A DNA stretch of 64,000 nt, from positions 1,191,982,691-1,192,046,690 of the forward strand of contig NC_090445.1 of assembly GCF_031143425.1 (NCBI RefSeq). Direction: 5' to 3'. The position numbers and the translations under genes were made by a program. Shown piece by piece: positions 31,431-42,589 of the stretch. The DNA is from Pleurodeles waltl (taxonomy: Eukaryota > Chordata > Amphibia > Caudata > Salamandridae). The notes below the pieces were generated by a model. It searched no databases and was not told the origin of the DNA. It saw only the letters and a list, made by a program, of their open reading frames with translations. Each line of letters begins with the position of its first letter. Position 1 is the first letter of the stretch.

Positions 31431-32240
31431 CCAGGACCAGTGGTGTTGTTCCATCTGCCGGCTGAGGTGCCCCCGTTCCCTGTCCCCCTGAGGTGCCTGC
31501 CTATTTTCCAACTGATGCCCCTGCAGTGTTTTCTCTGTGTTGGTGCAGAAGGCAAGTGGGGCCTTGAACTTTGTCATGTGGCACTGTGGCCCACACACAT
31601 TGAGGTCTGGGCATTTTCCTTTGAATTGTACATATGTACATACTTTTAGATTGGATGTACATATTTCTACTGTATTTATGTTATTACACTAACTTACATC
31701 TATTGGTGTTGTCCTTGCATTATTCCTAAGGGGTACGGTAAAAAAGTTTTCTTCCAGCATCTGATTCTGTGTATAATGTTGGGGTGGGGGGGTGTTGTGT
31801 GTCACTCTCTTTTTCCTCCCCCCCTCCCCTGTGTGCTACGCGGCTGTCGTTGGTGTTCGTGGTGGAGCAGGAAGCCAAATATCATCGGAAATATTTGCAG
31901 CTCGGGGTCCATGGCGGCGTGGTTGTTGCCTGTGTCTCCAATGGTGAGTTCTTTCCCTTCTGTGCAGTGTTTCTGCCAGGCTTTTGATGTCGTTGGTACC
32001 ACCCCGGAAAAGGTGGCGGATTGGGCTGTCATAATATGGTGGGCGGAACATTGTCTTCCGCCTGGCTGTAGACAGCTACCTCTGTGGTGGCTGTTGTTTC
32101 CACCCTGTCCGTTGGTGTGGTAAAGTGGTTGTCTATCTGAGATCTTTCCGCCATGGTCATAATTTGGCGGTAATTACCACCGGCTTGTTGGCGGTATTAC
32201 CGCCACTTTATCAGCGACCGACAGGGTTGTAATGAGGGCC
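31431..32240. repeat. Harbinger C right end: HARBI1 exon 1 remnant and terminal repeat
   Basis: On the minus strand 31912-31830 opens with MDPELQIFPMIFGFLL, a decayed version of the A/B first exon whose donor is weak (GTAGCA). Further right, GGCGG/CCGCC-rich DNA leads to the terminal repeat, inverted GGCCCTCATTACAACC, ending at 32240. No clear 3-bp duplication can be assigned because the left end is missing. Confidence 0.7.
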
Positions 32241-32600
32241 TATGTGGCCAATTTAGTAAATCCATAGTTATGCTGTAAACTCTGCAGCCATATGTATATT
32301 TAAATAAATCCAGTGATCTCACCATTGCCTAATGTTTTATGAAGAATCCATTTATGACAGGGAAACAACACTTTCAAGTTTGAATTCCAATAAAAGCCCA
32401 TTGTTATCTGCACTTTGAATAAAACAGCTTGTAAAATAAAAAAATACATGATGGGTATTTTGTGATTGCAATCTCAGGTTTCTGGTAACATTTACAAACC
32501 ACAGGGCCAAAGATATCACCAGAACCCTCTCAGATAATTTTAGACCAGATTACACCGTTACCAGGGACATATAGATAAAACTCAACCTTAAACAAGAGAC
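32241..32600. other. unassigned AT-rich sequence between elements
   Basis: I see no gene, no repeats and no transposon ends. Confidence 0.5.
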
Positions 32601-32603
32601 AAT

Positions 32604-33243
32604 GGCCCTCATTCGGACCTTGGTGGGCGGCGGAGGCCTCCCGCCAAAGTCCCGCCGTCAAAATACCGTACCGCGGTCGCAAGACCGCGGCGGGTATTTT
32701 GACTTTTCCCCTGGGCTGGCGGGCGGCCGCCGAAAGGCCGCCCGGCAGCCCAGGGGAAAACGACCTTCCCACCATGAAGCCGGCTCGTAATCGAGCCGGC
32801 GGAGTGGGAAGGTGCGACGGGTGCTACTGCACCCGTCGCGTATTTCACTGTCTGCTATGCAGACAGTGAAATACTAGCGGGGCCCTCTTACGGGGGCCCC
32901 TGCAGTGCCCATGCCATTGGCATGGGCACTGCAGGGGCCCCCAGGGGCCCCCAGGGGCCCCGCGACACCCCCTACCGCCATCCTGTTCCTGGCGGGCGAA
33001 CCGCCAGGAACAGGATGGCGGTGAGGGGTGTCAGAATCCCCCATGGCGGCGCAGCGAGCTGCGCCGCCATGGGGGATTCAAATGGGCAACGGAAAACCGG
33101 CGGGAGACCGCCGGTTTTCCATTTCTGACCGCGGCCAAAGCGCCGTGGTCAGAATGCCCAAGGGAGCACCGCCGGCCTGTCGGCGGTGCTCCCGCCCCCG
33201 TTGGCCCTGGCGGTGCAACACCGCCAGGGTCATAATGAGGGCC
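32604..33243. mobile_element. chain-of-hairpins element 2, 640 bp, Harbinger-type ends
   Basis: Ends read GGCCCTCATTCGGACC and, inverted, GGCCCTCATTATGACC, with AAT flanking both sides (32601-32603, 33244-33246). Inside, about 13 hairpins stand back to back: 32657-32703, 32704-32760, 32764-32812, 32814-32839, 32840-32874, 32877-32903 (imperfect), 32892-32942, 32964-33032, 33034-33079, 33091-33120, 33125-33152, 33162-33193 and 33207-33229. Most arms are perfect with 3-6-nt loops. It has no coding capacity. The ends match the Harbinger C end. Confidence 0.87.
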
Positions 33244-33353
33244 AATGTGTTCAGGTGCTACCCATGTATAACACATAAATACCAAAACAATTTGCATAAT
33301 TTTCATGTATATCATATAAACACCAAAACAATTTGTATTCATATCAAGACTAA

Positions 33354-33681
33354 GGGGGTCATTCCAACCCTGGCGGTCGGTGTTAAAGCGGCGGCCATCC
33401 CGCCAACAGGCAGGCGGTTAAAAAAATGGAATTCTGACCCTGGCGGGAACCGCCAACACAGCCCGCCACTTTAACACTCCGACCGCCACGGCGGGACAAA
33501 CAAACAGCGCAGCGGTCACCGCCAACAGACAGGCGGCAGACAATGTACCGCCCACCCTATCACGACCCACCAATCCGCCACCTTTTCCGGGGCGGGAGCC
33601 CCGCCGATAAAAACACGGCAGAAACAGACTACGAATGGGAAAACGCTCACCTATACACACTCCACGAGGAATCTGGACAGC
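33354..33681. repeat. Harbinger B terminal repeat and GC-rich subterminal region (HARBI1 promoter side)
   Basis: This mirrors 26513-26840 of A, with repeated CCGCC/GGCGG words, GGGGCGGGAGCCCCGCC and ACCGCCAACA. The nuclease transcript should begin here, upstream of exon 1. Confidence 0.65.
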
Positions 33682-33764
33682 ATGGAACCCGAATTAAACA
33701 TCCTACCAGCCATTGTCTTCCTGCTCCTCTACCAGGAGCACGAACGCCGGCGCAAAAGACAACA
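33682..33764 (+). CDS. HARBI1-like: Harbinger B HARBI1-type transposase, exon 1
   Basis: The 83-bp first exon starts MEPELNILPAIVFL, has an Arg/Lys-rich end (ERRRKRQ), and is followed by donor GTGAGT. Length and phase are identical to A exon 1. Substitutions between A and B keep the leucine-rich then basic character, which suggests the exon has been under constraint. Confidence 0.83.
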
Positions 33765-34240
33765 GTGAGTACTGCACCTACGACACAGGGGAGGGGGGAG
33801 GAGAAAAGGTTCGGGCACACACATACGCGACCCCCCCCCCCCCCGCCCCCAATCCCTACACACCAATGCAGAGCAACAAGTCAAAGTGACACCCCCCAAA
33901 CCGCCCGGAATAATGCAAAGACAAAATAAAATGTTCATTAAAATTGAAGTATATTAAAGCATATTTGAACAGTGACAAATGAGATGTATCAAATAAATAT
34001 ATTACCACATTAACAATATATCCATAGTCCAATGGTCCGGCACATATTGCCTACATTCCATTGTTCGTGGGGCAATGTGCATAAACACATGGGCAAAGCC
34101 CACACACGAGACCCGTTTCCATTGGAGAGAACACTGCTGGGGCATCAGATGATAAAACCACAGGCACACCAGGGGGAAGGGAAGGGGGGGCACCTCAGCC
34201 ACAGGAGTCCACGACGCCAGATCCACGAGGGGCCTCCATG

Positions 34241-34600
34241 CCCACTGTACCATCCTGGGGAGTGCAAAGCCACAGTCTCTCAAGTCTCTACAGTGGGTGG
34301 ATTGCCCACTGTACCATCCTGGGGAGTGCAAAGCCACAGTCTCTCAAGTCTCTACAGTGGGTGGATTGCCCACTGTACCATCCTGGGGAGTGCAAAGCCA
34401 CAGTCTCTCAAGTCTCTACAGTGGGTGGATTGCCCACTGTACCATCCTGGGGATTGCAAAGCCACAGTCTCACAAGTCTCTACAGTGGGTGGATTGTCCA
34501 CTGTACCATCCTGAGGAGTGCAAAGCCACAGTCTCACAAGTCTCTACAGTGGGTGGATTGCCCACTGTACCATCCGGGGGAGTGCAAAGCCAGAGTCCAT
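34241..34600. repeat. tandem repeat in Harbinger B, 64-bp unit, six copies
   Basis: CCCACTGTACCATCCTGGGG starts at 34241, 34305, 34369, 34433, about 34497 and 34561, exactly 64 bases apart. Copies are nearly identical. A has one copy (about 25880-25935). Confidence 0.92.
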
Positions 34601-34699
34601 CAGGTGGATTACAGACTCCACTGGTTATGGAGGAGGCATGTTGGCCAGAGTGCTTCGTGAAGCCCTGCCCGACACAGATCCGGCCCTGCCAATGGTCCA

Positions 34700-35545
34700 G
34701 CGGTGCAGAGACGGCGGTGCCCAGCGGAGCGGTGCTTGACAGGAAGGGCCCAGCGGAGCGGTGCTTGAGATGAAGGGCCCAGCGGAGCGGTGCAGAGACG
34801 GCGGTGCCCAGCGGAGCGGTGCTTGACATGTAGGGCCCAGCGGAGCGGTGCAGAGACGGCGGTGCCCAGTGGAGCGGTGCTTGAGATGAAGGGCCCAGCG
34901 GAGCGGTGCTTGAGATGAAGGGCCCAGCGGAGCGGTGCTTGAGATGAAGGGCCCAGCGGAGCAGTGCTTGAGATGAAGGGCCCAGCGGAGTGGTGCAGAG
35001 ACGGCGGTGCCCAGCGGAGCGGTGCTTGAGATGAAGGGCCCAGCGGAGCGGTGCTTGAGATGAAGGGCCCAGCGGAGCGGTGCTTGAGATGAAGGGCCCA
35101 GCGGAGCGGTGCAGAGACAGCGGTGCCCAGCGGAGCGGTGCTTGACATGAAGGGCCCAGCGGAGCGGTGCTTGACATGAAGGGCCCAGCGGAGCGGTGCT
35201 TGAGATGAAGGGCCCAGCGGAGCGGTGCAGAGGCGGCGGTGCCCAGCGGAGCGGTGCTTGACATGAAGGGCCCAGCAGAGCGGTGCTTGAGATGAAGGGC
35301 CCAGCGGAGCGGTGCTTGAGATGAAGGGCCCAGCGGAGCGGTGCTTGAGATGAAGGGCCCAGCGGAGCGGTGCAGAGACGGCGGTGCCCAGCGGAGCGGT
35401 GCTTGAGATGAAGGGCCCAGCGGAGCGGTGCTTGAGATGAAGGGCCCAGCGGAGCGGTGCAGAGAAAGCGGTGCCCAGCGGAGCGGTGCTTGAGATGAAG
35501 GGCCCAGCGGAGCGGTGCTTGACAGGAAGGGCCCAGCGGAGCGGT
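34700..35545 (-). repeat. minisatellite B2, 29-bp unit, about 29 copies
   Basis: This is the minus-strand counterpart of array A2, with the same core and the same three endings. An open frame of 359 codons (35704-34625, minus) crosses it. Confidence 0.9.
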
Positions 35546-35910
35546 GCTTCTCCCGGCGGGGCCCTGTTCAGCGGTGCTTCTCACGGCGGGGCCCTGTTCA
35601 GCGGTGCTTGTCACGGCGGGGCCCTGTTCAGCGGTGCCTGTCACGGCGGGGCCCTGTTCAGCGGTGCTTCTCACGCCGGGGCCCTGTTCAGCGGTGCCTG
35701 TCACGGCAGGCCCTGTTCAGCGGTGCTTGTCACGGCGGGCCCTGTTCAGCGGTGCTTGTCACGGCGGGACCTGTTCAGCAGTGCTTGTCACGGCGGGGCC
35801 CTGTTCACCGGTGCTTCTCACGGCGGGGCCCTGTTCAGCGGTGCTTCTCACGGCGGGCCCTGTTCAGCGGTGCTTCTCACGGCGGGGCCCTGTTCAGCGG
35901 TGCTTGTCTT
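35546..35910 (-). repeat. minisatellite B1, 29/30-bp unit, about 12 copies
   Basis: The counterpart of array A1: GCCCTGTTCAGCGGTGCTT recurs about every 30 bases, a few units being 29. Fewer copies than in A (about 15). Confidence 0.88.
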
Positions 35911-36026
35911 GTGTTCCCAGGGAACAAGATCTTGCCAATAAATGCCGCTCAGTCGCCACCCGACCTTTCGCTTGCGGGGCCCTTCTGTGCTGGAGTCCTG
36001 GGCCCGTGGGTGTCCTCCGTCACACC

Positions 36027-38504
36027 TCAAATGGGGCTGGTGGGGCCCTCCTGGGCAGCTCGACCGCTGCCGGACTTGTCCGCCCTCCTGCCCTTTCCCT
36101 CCTTGGCAGAAACTCTGGGGCCCTTGCCTCCCTTTCTGGATGGGCCAGGTGACATTGCAAGGGTGGTGTCCTTGGGGGCAACCGTCTCAGGCCTGTCGCG
36201 CCGCCCCTTCCCTTTTTTTGTTCTTTTCCCAGGGGGTGGGCTGGCTGTCCCCTTGCTGCTGGCCGATGTTCCTGCCCTAAGAGCTGGTGGACTCCAATAG
36301 CCCTGAACGATGGTCCTAGTAGGTGCAGGGCTTGTGGTGGCTGAGGTGCTGATTAGAGTCTTATTAGATGGAGGGGGTGGGTCAGTTGTTGGAAAGAGGT
36401 CAAGGTTGGAAAGGAAAATCAATTTAGGCAGACAGGGACGGGTAGTTGTAGTGGGTATGGGAGTGGAGGAAGAGGATGTGGTTGTAGGAGAGTCAAGTGT
36501 GCTGTCTTTGGGTGCAGGTGCTTGTGCTGGAGGCTGTCGTGAGGTGGATGGCTGTTGGGTGGGTGACTGCCTGCGTTTGTGTGGTTTGGAAGAGGGGGTG
36601 ACAGACACAGTGGGAGAGGACACAGGGGACGTGTAAATGGCAGTGGGGGTGGTGACTGCACGTGTGCGGACTGTTCTTGTGGGTGTGGTGGTGATGGACG
36701 TACTGGCTGATGGTGGTGTGCATGCAGGTGTGAGTGGAGACGTCACAGGGAGGGAGGAGGGAGACGAGGAGGAGGGGGACACAGAGGAGGCAGTTGCTGT
36801 TGGCATGTCTGCATGTGGATGTTGCTTGGGTGAATGCTTGTGTGATCTGTGGTGCTTATGTCTGGATGAGCTGCCCTTGGGTGTTGAGGTGTGTGCAGGC
36901 TGGTCTGTAGGTGTGTCTGGGATAGGCAGAGGAACAGGGGAGTGGGACTGGGTTGAGGAAGTTGGAGGGGGGAGGCTAGACACAGGGACAATTGCTGCCA
37001 TCAGTGCTGAGGCCAGAGCGTTGAACGATCGCTGATGGGCAGCCTGACCCGAATGAATGCCCTCCAGGTATGCATTGCTCCGATGCACCTCCCTTTCTAC
37101 CCCCTGGATGGCATTCAAAAGGGTAGACTGCCCAACAATGAGCGTCCTCAGGAGGTCAATGATCTCCGCACTGAGGGCAGCAGGGGTAACTGGGGCAGGA
37201 CCTGAGGTGCCAGGGGCGAAGGAGATGCCCGGCTTCCTGGCCGAGCGGGCACGGGGCGAACGCTGAGGGGCTGCTGGGAGGGCGGGGCTGGTGCGCTGGG
37301 TGGCGGCTGTACCTGTTGTTGCAGTGGGCACGGATGTTGCCGCCACCACAAGGGAGCTCCCTTCCGAGGATGTGTCGGTGTCGCTGACGTCTCCACGGGT
37401 CCCCGTTGTGGAGCTCCCCTCGCCCTCCGTCTCACTGGTGTACTCGGAGTCGGTTGCATGGCCCTCCGGGGCCATGTGAGATGCAGCTCCCTCGTGCGCC
37501 GATGCCACTTCTCCTCCGCCTGATGATGCTAATGCACACATGAACAGGAAGACCAAAAAAAAGGGGGGGGAGAAGAAAGAAAGACATGTTGAGTGCATGC
37601 ATTGGCGGCACCGTTGGCGGAGAGGACAGACACAGAAGCCCCCTGCACTACGCCGCGCACTCGGGGTACACTACTCAATTTTTGTGACTTGGCCTTCAAG
37701 TCGATGGACGACAAATGCACACATAGGTGAGGCCGGACCCTGGATATCTGTACTTAGAACCCTACAGAGGTGGGGGGCGGGGGCACAGGGCCATGCCTAA
37801 CGGAGGGGCCTAGCCTACAGAAACCGCCCTGGCCTAGAGATAGCCACAGCCCTCCTCCCCCACCCAGACACCTCCACTGTGCGCTAATATAGCAGAATGT
37901 GCTGAGACTCACCCCCTTGTGTCTGCTGTGATGTCCTCACGCGCCCATCCAAATCGGGGTAGGCTACCGCCAGGATCCGGGACATCAGGGGGGTCAATTG
38001 CCGTGTGGCACCCCTGCTAGGTTGGGAGGCCATCCCCAGCAGAGCCTCGGCGGTCTTTCTGCTCCCGCGGCGGATGTCCTCCCACCTCTTGCGGCAGTGG
38101 GTGCCCCGTCTGTTGTGGACCCCCAGGGCCCGGACGTCCTTGGCAATGGCACGCCAAATGTCGATCTTCTGATGGGCGCTGACCTATGTGACATGGACAG
38201 GGAGGGAAAATAAATATCATCATTTTCTTGCATGGTCGATGTGAGTGGCCCCCCCTCCCCAACCTTGCCATGTGGCACATGCTCTCATCTGTCGTGCGTT
38301 GCACTCCTCATTCGCTCCCCTCCCCACCATCTTACATCCACCCCACTCAACACAGGCATAGCCCATACTATGTGCTCCCTGTGTACCTACCTGTTGGTCT
38401 GGAGGACCGTAGAGTAGCGCATACTGGGGGAGGACCCCATCCACAAGTTTCTCCAATTCCTCAGATGTGAAGGCAGGGGCCCTTTCCCCAGTCGCAGCAG
38501 CCAT
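36027..38504 (-). CDS. Harbinger B Myb2: second Myb/SANT-like protein, three exons
   Basis: Exons on the minus strand are 38504-38391, 38183-37913 and 37528-36027, the first two with the same lengths (114 and 271 bp) and phases as A. The product is about 628 residues: SANT-like domain (FTSEELEKLVDGVLPQYALL, IDIWRAIAKDVRALG, THCRKRWEDIRRGSRK), the helix VGQSTLLNAIQGVEREVHRS, then Ser/Thr/Pro-rich disorder and a basic C-terminus. The stop falls about 18 codons earlier than in A. No other lesions are seen. It sits antisense inside the HARBI1 intron. Confidence 0.83.
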
Positions 38505-38946
38505 TGTATCTCCCAGACCAAGGTCACAGCAGCACTTGCAGTATAGGTCCTCTCCTGTGGATGATCAGGTCTCGAGTGATTAAGCAGTTAGAAAATGGCG
38601 GTCACGCCTGCGGCGGTGCGTACCGCGGCGGTGCATACCTCGACCGCCGGCGCACATCGTCATTGGCTCCTGAGACCCATAGGGTTCAATGTTAACCAAT
38701 GCTGCTTTGCGCCGCGGTCTTCGACCGCCTACCGCCACGGTGTGCCACGCCAGCGCATTGACCTCACATCCCATTGTCACACTTCACAGGTCAGGCAGCC
38801 GCCATTTCAAGGGCCCACATGCCTTAATTTCTACTGCATCACACAGGCCTAGGCCTTGCATTGCCACTCATACAAGCCATTTAGTGCAAGCTGTGGATAC
38901 GTACCTGTGGGTTGCTTGACTCTGTGCTCCATGTTGTCCTTCCTAG

Positions 38947-39982
38947 GCACCGTCCGCTGGGACTTGCGAGGAGATGGAGGAATCCTCCTGTGTACAGACC
39001 GCTGGTGGACCTGTCGACAATGGAAGAACGACATGTCATACTGACATACAGACTTGACCGAGCCACTATACAGGAACTGTGTGCCCAGCTGGGGCCAGAC
39101 CTGATGTCCCCCATTCGCCAACCCACAGGGATTCCCCCTCTGGTGCAGGTTCTGTCAGTACTCCATTTTTTGGCAAGTGGATCATTCCAAACAACAGTGG
39201 CCATATCATCAGGGATGTCTCAGCCTATGTTTTCTAAGGTTTTGTCCAGAGTGTTGTCTGCCCTGATGAAATACATGCGGAGCTACATTGTTTTCCCTGA
39301 GGTGGGCGATTTGGCTACAGTGAAGGGTGATTTCTATGCCCTTGGACATATTCCCAACATCATTGGTGCCATTGATGGGACCCATGTGGCTTTGGTTCCC
39401 CCCAGTGGAAGTGAGCAGGTGTACAGGAACAGAAAAAGTTATCATTCGATGAATGTCCAGGTGGTCTGTTTGGCTGACCAGTACATCTCCCATATAAATG
39501 CCAAGTTCCCTGGGTCTGTGCATGACGCGTACATCATGCGAAATAGCAGCATCCCTTATGTGATGGAACAGCTACAGAGACACTGTGTGTGGCTAATAGG
39601 TGACTCTGGTTGCCCCAACCTGTCGTGGCTACTAACCCCAGTGAGGAATCCCAGGACAAGGGCAGAGGAACGCTACAATGAGGCCCATGGGCGAACTAGG
39701 AGGGTTATAGAAAGAACCTTCGGCCTCCTGAAGGCCAGGTTTAGGTGTCTGCATATGACAGATGGATCCCTAATGTACTCACCAAAGAAGGTGTGCCATA
39801 TCATCGTGGCCTGCTGTATGCTTCACAACCTGGCTTTGCGACGCCAGGTGCCTTTCCTGCAGGAGGATGGTCCAGATGGTGGTGTTGTAGCAGCTATGGA
39901 GCCTGTGGAGAGTGAAGAGGAGGAAGACGACGGGGACGACACAGACAACAGGGACACAGTGATACAAAAGTATTTTCAGTAG
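38947..39982 (+). CDS. HARBI1-like: Harbinger B HARBI1-type transposase, exon 2
   Basis: Exon 2 follows the acceptor TTCCTAG and is 1036 bp, the same as A, so the spliced product is again 372 residues. GAIDGTHV, GDSGCPNL and RRVIERTFGLLKARFRC supply D, D and E. The Tyr after GDSG in A is Cys here. The acidic tail (ESEEEEDDGDD) is present and the frame is open throughout. It is separated from exon 1 by a 5.2-kb intron holding Myb2 and the arrays. Either B or A could in principle supply active nuclease. Confidence 0.92.
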
Positions 39983-40487
39983 CATACAGGTACGAATCAA
40001 CCACGCCATTTTACATTTACTTAAAGTCTCCTGCCTCTCTACTGTCTGAGTTCCCCCCCAGTTCCTGTTAACTGAGTTGGGACTTTCCCTTCCGTTTTCA
40101 GAGCTGTGGGCCCCACTGCGTGACCTCTGCTTTGTTTGCCCATGGACTACAGCTGTGTGACAGTGGTATGTTGTCATCACAATGTAACTGAACATTTTGG
40201 CACCGTTATGTCTAATACATTTGTTGAAAATACAAGCAGACTCCAGATTTATTAAGTGCAATAAGTGAATTTATTAAAGTGCTACATTATGGTACATGAT
40301 TGTAAAACGGGGATGGGTGATGGTGGAGTAATGTCCATGGCAGAGTCCAGTTCTCAGCCTCACAGGTGCATTGTCCATATGCCTGTGGAAGGATGGAGGA
40401 GGGGCAGTTCAAAGTTGGACAGGGTGAGAATGTGGGACAGTGGGATGACATCAGGGGGTATCGTTTGCTGGCGGGGGTCTTGGCATC

Positions 40488-41987
40488 CTACTCTGTCTTC
40501 TTGTGAGATCTCAGGTTCCGCTTGCGGGGTGGTTCTTCTTCTGCAGGAGGTGGGGTTCTGGTGGCCTGTCGTTGTGTGGGGGCCTCCTGTCCACTAGCGC
40601 CGGCGGAGGTGGTAGGCTGTTCCTGGTCCAGGCTAGTGACAGGGGCCCTTTGTGGTGCCACATGGTCCCGCAATGTGGTGACTTTCTGGTGTAGGGCCAC
40701 GACGATGGTCCCCATTGCGGAACTAATGCTCCTCAGTTCCTCTCTGAACCCCATGTACTGTTGCTCCTGCATGACCTGGATCTCCTGGAACCTGGCCAGT
40801 ACAGTAGCCATCGTCTCCTGGGAGTGGTGGTATGCTCCCATGATGGAGGAGAGGGCCTCTTGGAGAGTCGGTTCCCTGGGCCTGTCCGCCCCCTGTCGCA
40901 CAGCAGCCCTCCCAGTTCCCCTGTTTCCCTGGGCCTCTGTCCCCTGGACGGTGTGCCCACTACCACTGCCCCCAGGTCCCTATTGTTGTTGGGGTGGTGG
41001 GTCAACCTGGGTGCCCTGTAGTGGTGGACACACCGCTGATTGACGTGTCCTGGAGACAGAGGCATGGGTCCGCTGGGTGGGAGCTGTGCTGGTGTTCCCA
41101 GAGAGGGTTAGGTCTGGTGTAGCCTGTGGCTGTCTGTGGGGAACCGACTGTCCTGAGGTCCCCGATGGGCCGGGCTGGTCATCTGGGTCCAGGGAGACAG
41201 AGCTGCTGTCATCACTGGGGGCCTCTTCTGGGGGTGGGATGGACATCTCTGGACCCTCCGTGGCGGTGTGGTGGCGTTCGGGTCCTGCAGGGGTATAAGA
41301 GTATGGTTATTGCTTCTGTGTGTGCCATTTCGTGTAATGGGTGGGTGGCCATGGACCTCAGTGCTGGCATTCCCTTGTGGGGGCTTTTGTGAGGGTGGTT
41401 TGTGGGGGAGATGGGTATGTGCAGTGGGCATGCTTTGGTGATGGGTGTCCATGCTTTGGGGAGGCATGCAGGGGTAGGTTTTGGGATGGGTGGGTTGTGA
41501 TGGTGAGCCAATTGCAAGGAGTTGGTGTGATGGGGGTGGGGGTGAGGGTGGGGGTATGATTTGGCATGCAGGTGGGGTGGGGGAATGAAGTAGTGGAGAT
41601 TTGCCTTACCAGAGTCCATTCCTCCGCCTACTCTTGCGAGGCCCTCAGGATGCAGGATGTGCAAGACTTCCTCCTCCCATGCTGTGAATTCGGGGGAAGT
41701 AGGTGGGGGTCCGCCGCCAGTCTTCTGCACCGCGATGTTGTGCCTTGATACCATGGAACGCACCTTCCCCCGTAGGTCGTTCCACCGCTTCCTGATGTCG
41801 TCCCGATTTCGTGGATGCTGTCCCACAGCATGACCCTGTCCACTATTCTTTGCCATAGCTCCATCTTCCTGGCAATGCTTGTGTGCTGCACCTGTGCCCC
41901 GAAGAGCTGGGGCTCTACCCGGACTATTTCCTCCACCATGACCCTGAGTTCTGCGTCAGTGAACCTGGGGTGTCTTTGGGGTGCCAT
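40488..41987 (-). pseudogene. Harbinger B Myb1, disrupted by 1-bp deletion and a stop
   Basis: Exon 1 (41987-41610) is 378 bp, one base less than A and C. The deletion lies at about 41826, after QRIVDRV, inside the SANT-like domain. Exon 2 (41284-40488) follows acceptor CCCTGCAG and carries a TAG at about 40980 after VDPPPQQQ, then stays in the same frame to the basic end PPRKRNLRSHKKTE. A is intact at both positions but broken elsewhere. AATAAA on the minus strand lies at 40270-40275. Confidence 0.83.
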
Positions 41988-42589
41988 GGGGTGGTGTGGA
42001 TGAGGTGAGGGGTGGTGTATGTGTTGTAGAGGGTGGTGAGTGTGGTGGTGTATGGTGTTTTGTGCGTGGAAATTGTGTGGGTGATGTTGTGATTTGCCTC
42101 TGTGTGATGGTCTACTCTATGCTGTGCTGTCTCTCTCTGTCCTTCAGTCGCAATGGTGGTCGTAAGGGTTTGTGGGTGATGTGTGTGTGTGTTTTATACT
42201 TAATTGGGTGTGTGGGAGTGGTGTGTGTATGTGTCTCAGGTGTGTATATTTTGATTTGGCCAAAGTGGCTGTGTTTTGTAAAGGTGTGCGTATTTTGACC
42301 GCGGCAGTGTGTACCGCCAATGGAATACCGCGGTTGAAAGACCGCTGCGGGGATTTGTGGGTCGGAATGGTATGGGCGTATTTCTGTTGGCGTGACGGTG
42401 GAGGTTTGGTCATTGCCAGTTTCCCGCTGACCTTTGGTGTGGCGGACTTTTGTTGTTGTCGGGTTTTTGGCGGTTTGCCAGTTGCGGGTCAGAATGACCG
42501 TGGCGGTTTACCGCGACCGCGGCGGTGTTATGGCGGTCTTCTGACTGGCGGTAAGCGAGTTTTACCGCTGAGGTCAGAATGACCCCCTT

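Larger units (their letters stand above)
8670..32240 (+). mobile_element. Harbinger C: old, interrupted PIF/Harbinger element
   Basis: Collinear with A and B, it carries Myb1 (plus), HARBI1 (minus), Myb2 (plus), minisatellites and a right terminal repeat. Gypsy-2 plus its duplication (11754-27083) splits it inside HARBI1. Rejoining 11753 to 27084 restores an alignment to the HARBI1 of A. The right end, read inward, is GGCCCTCATTACAACC, a variant of the A/B end GGGGGTCATTCCAACC. The left end is not visible: gypsy-1 sits 83 bp before Myb1, and nothing Harbinger-like lies left of 2165. Remaining C sequence totals about 8.2 kb. All three genes are broken. Confidence 0.85.
33354..42587 (-). mobile_element. 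Harbinger B: near-intact three-gene element, inverted relative to A
   Basis: The left end is GGGGGTCATTCCAACC and the right end, inverted, GGGGGTCATTCTGACC, i.e. the A element in opposite orientation. Its 9.23 kb carries HARBI1 exons 1 and 2 (plus), Myb2 (minus), minisatellites and Myb1 (minus). The immediate flanks are TAA (left) and TTA (right), which do not match as a direct duplication. HARBI1 and Myb2 are open. Myb1 has a 1-bp deletion and a stop. Confidence 0.92.

Noticed and set aside
34625..35704. 359-codon repetitive open frame on the minus strand
   Set aside because: Same explanation as the array in Harbinger A; it is minisatellite B2.
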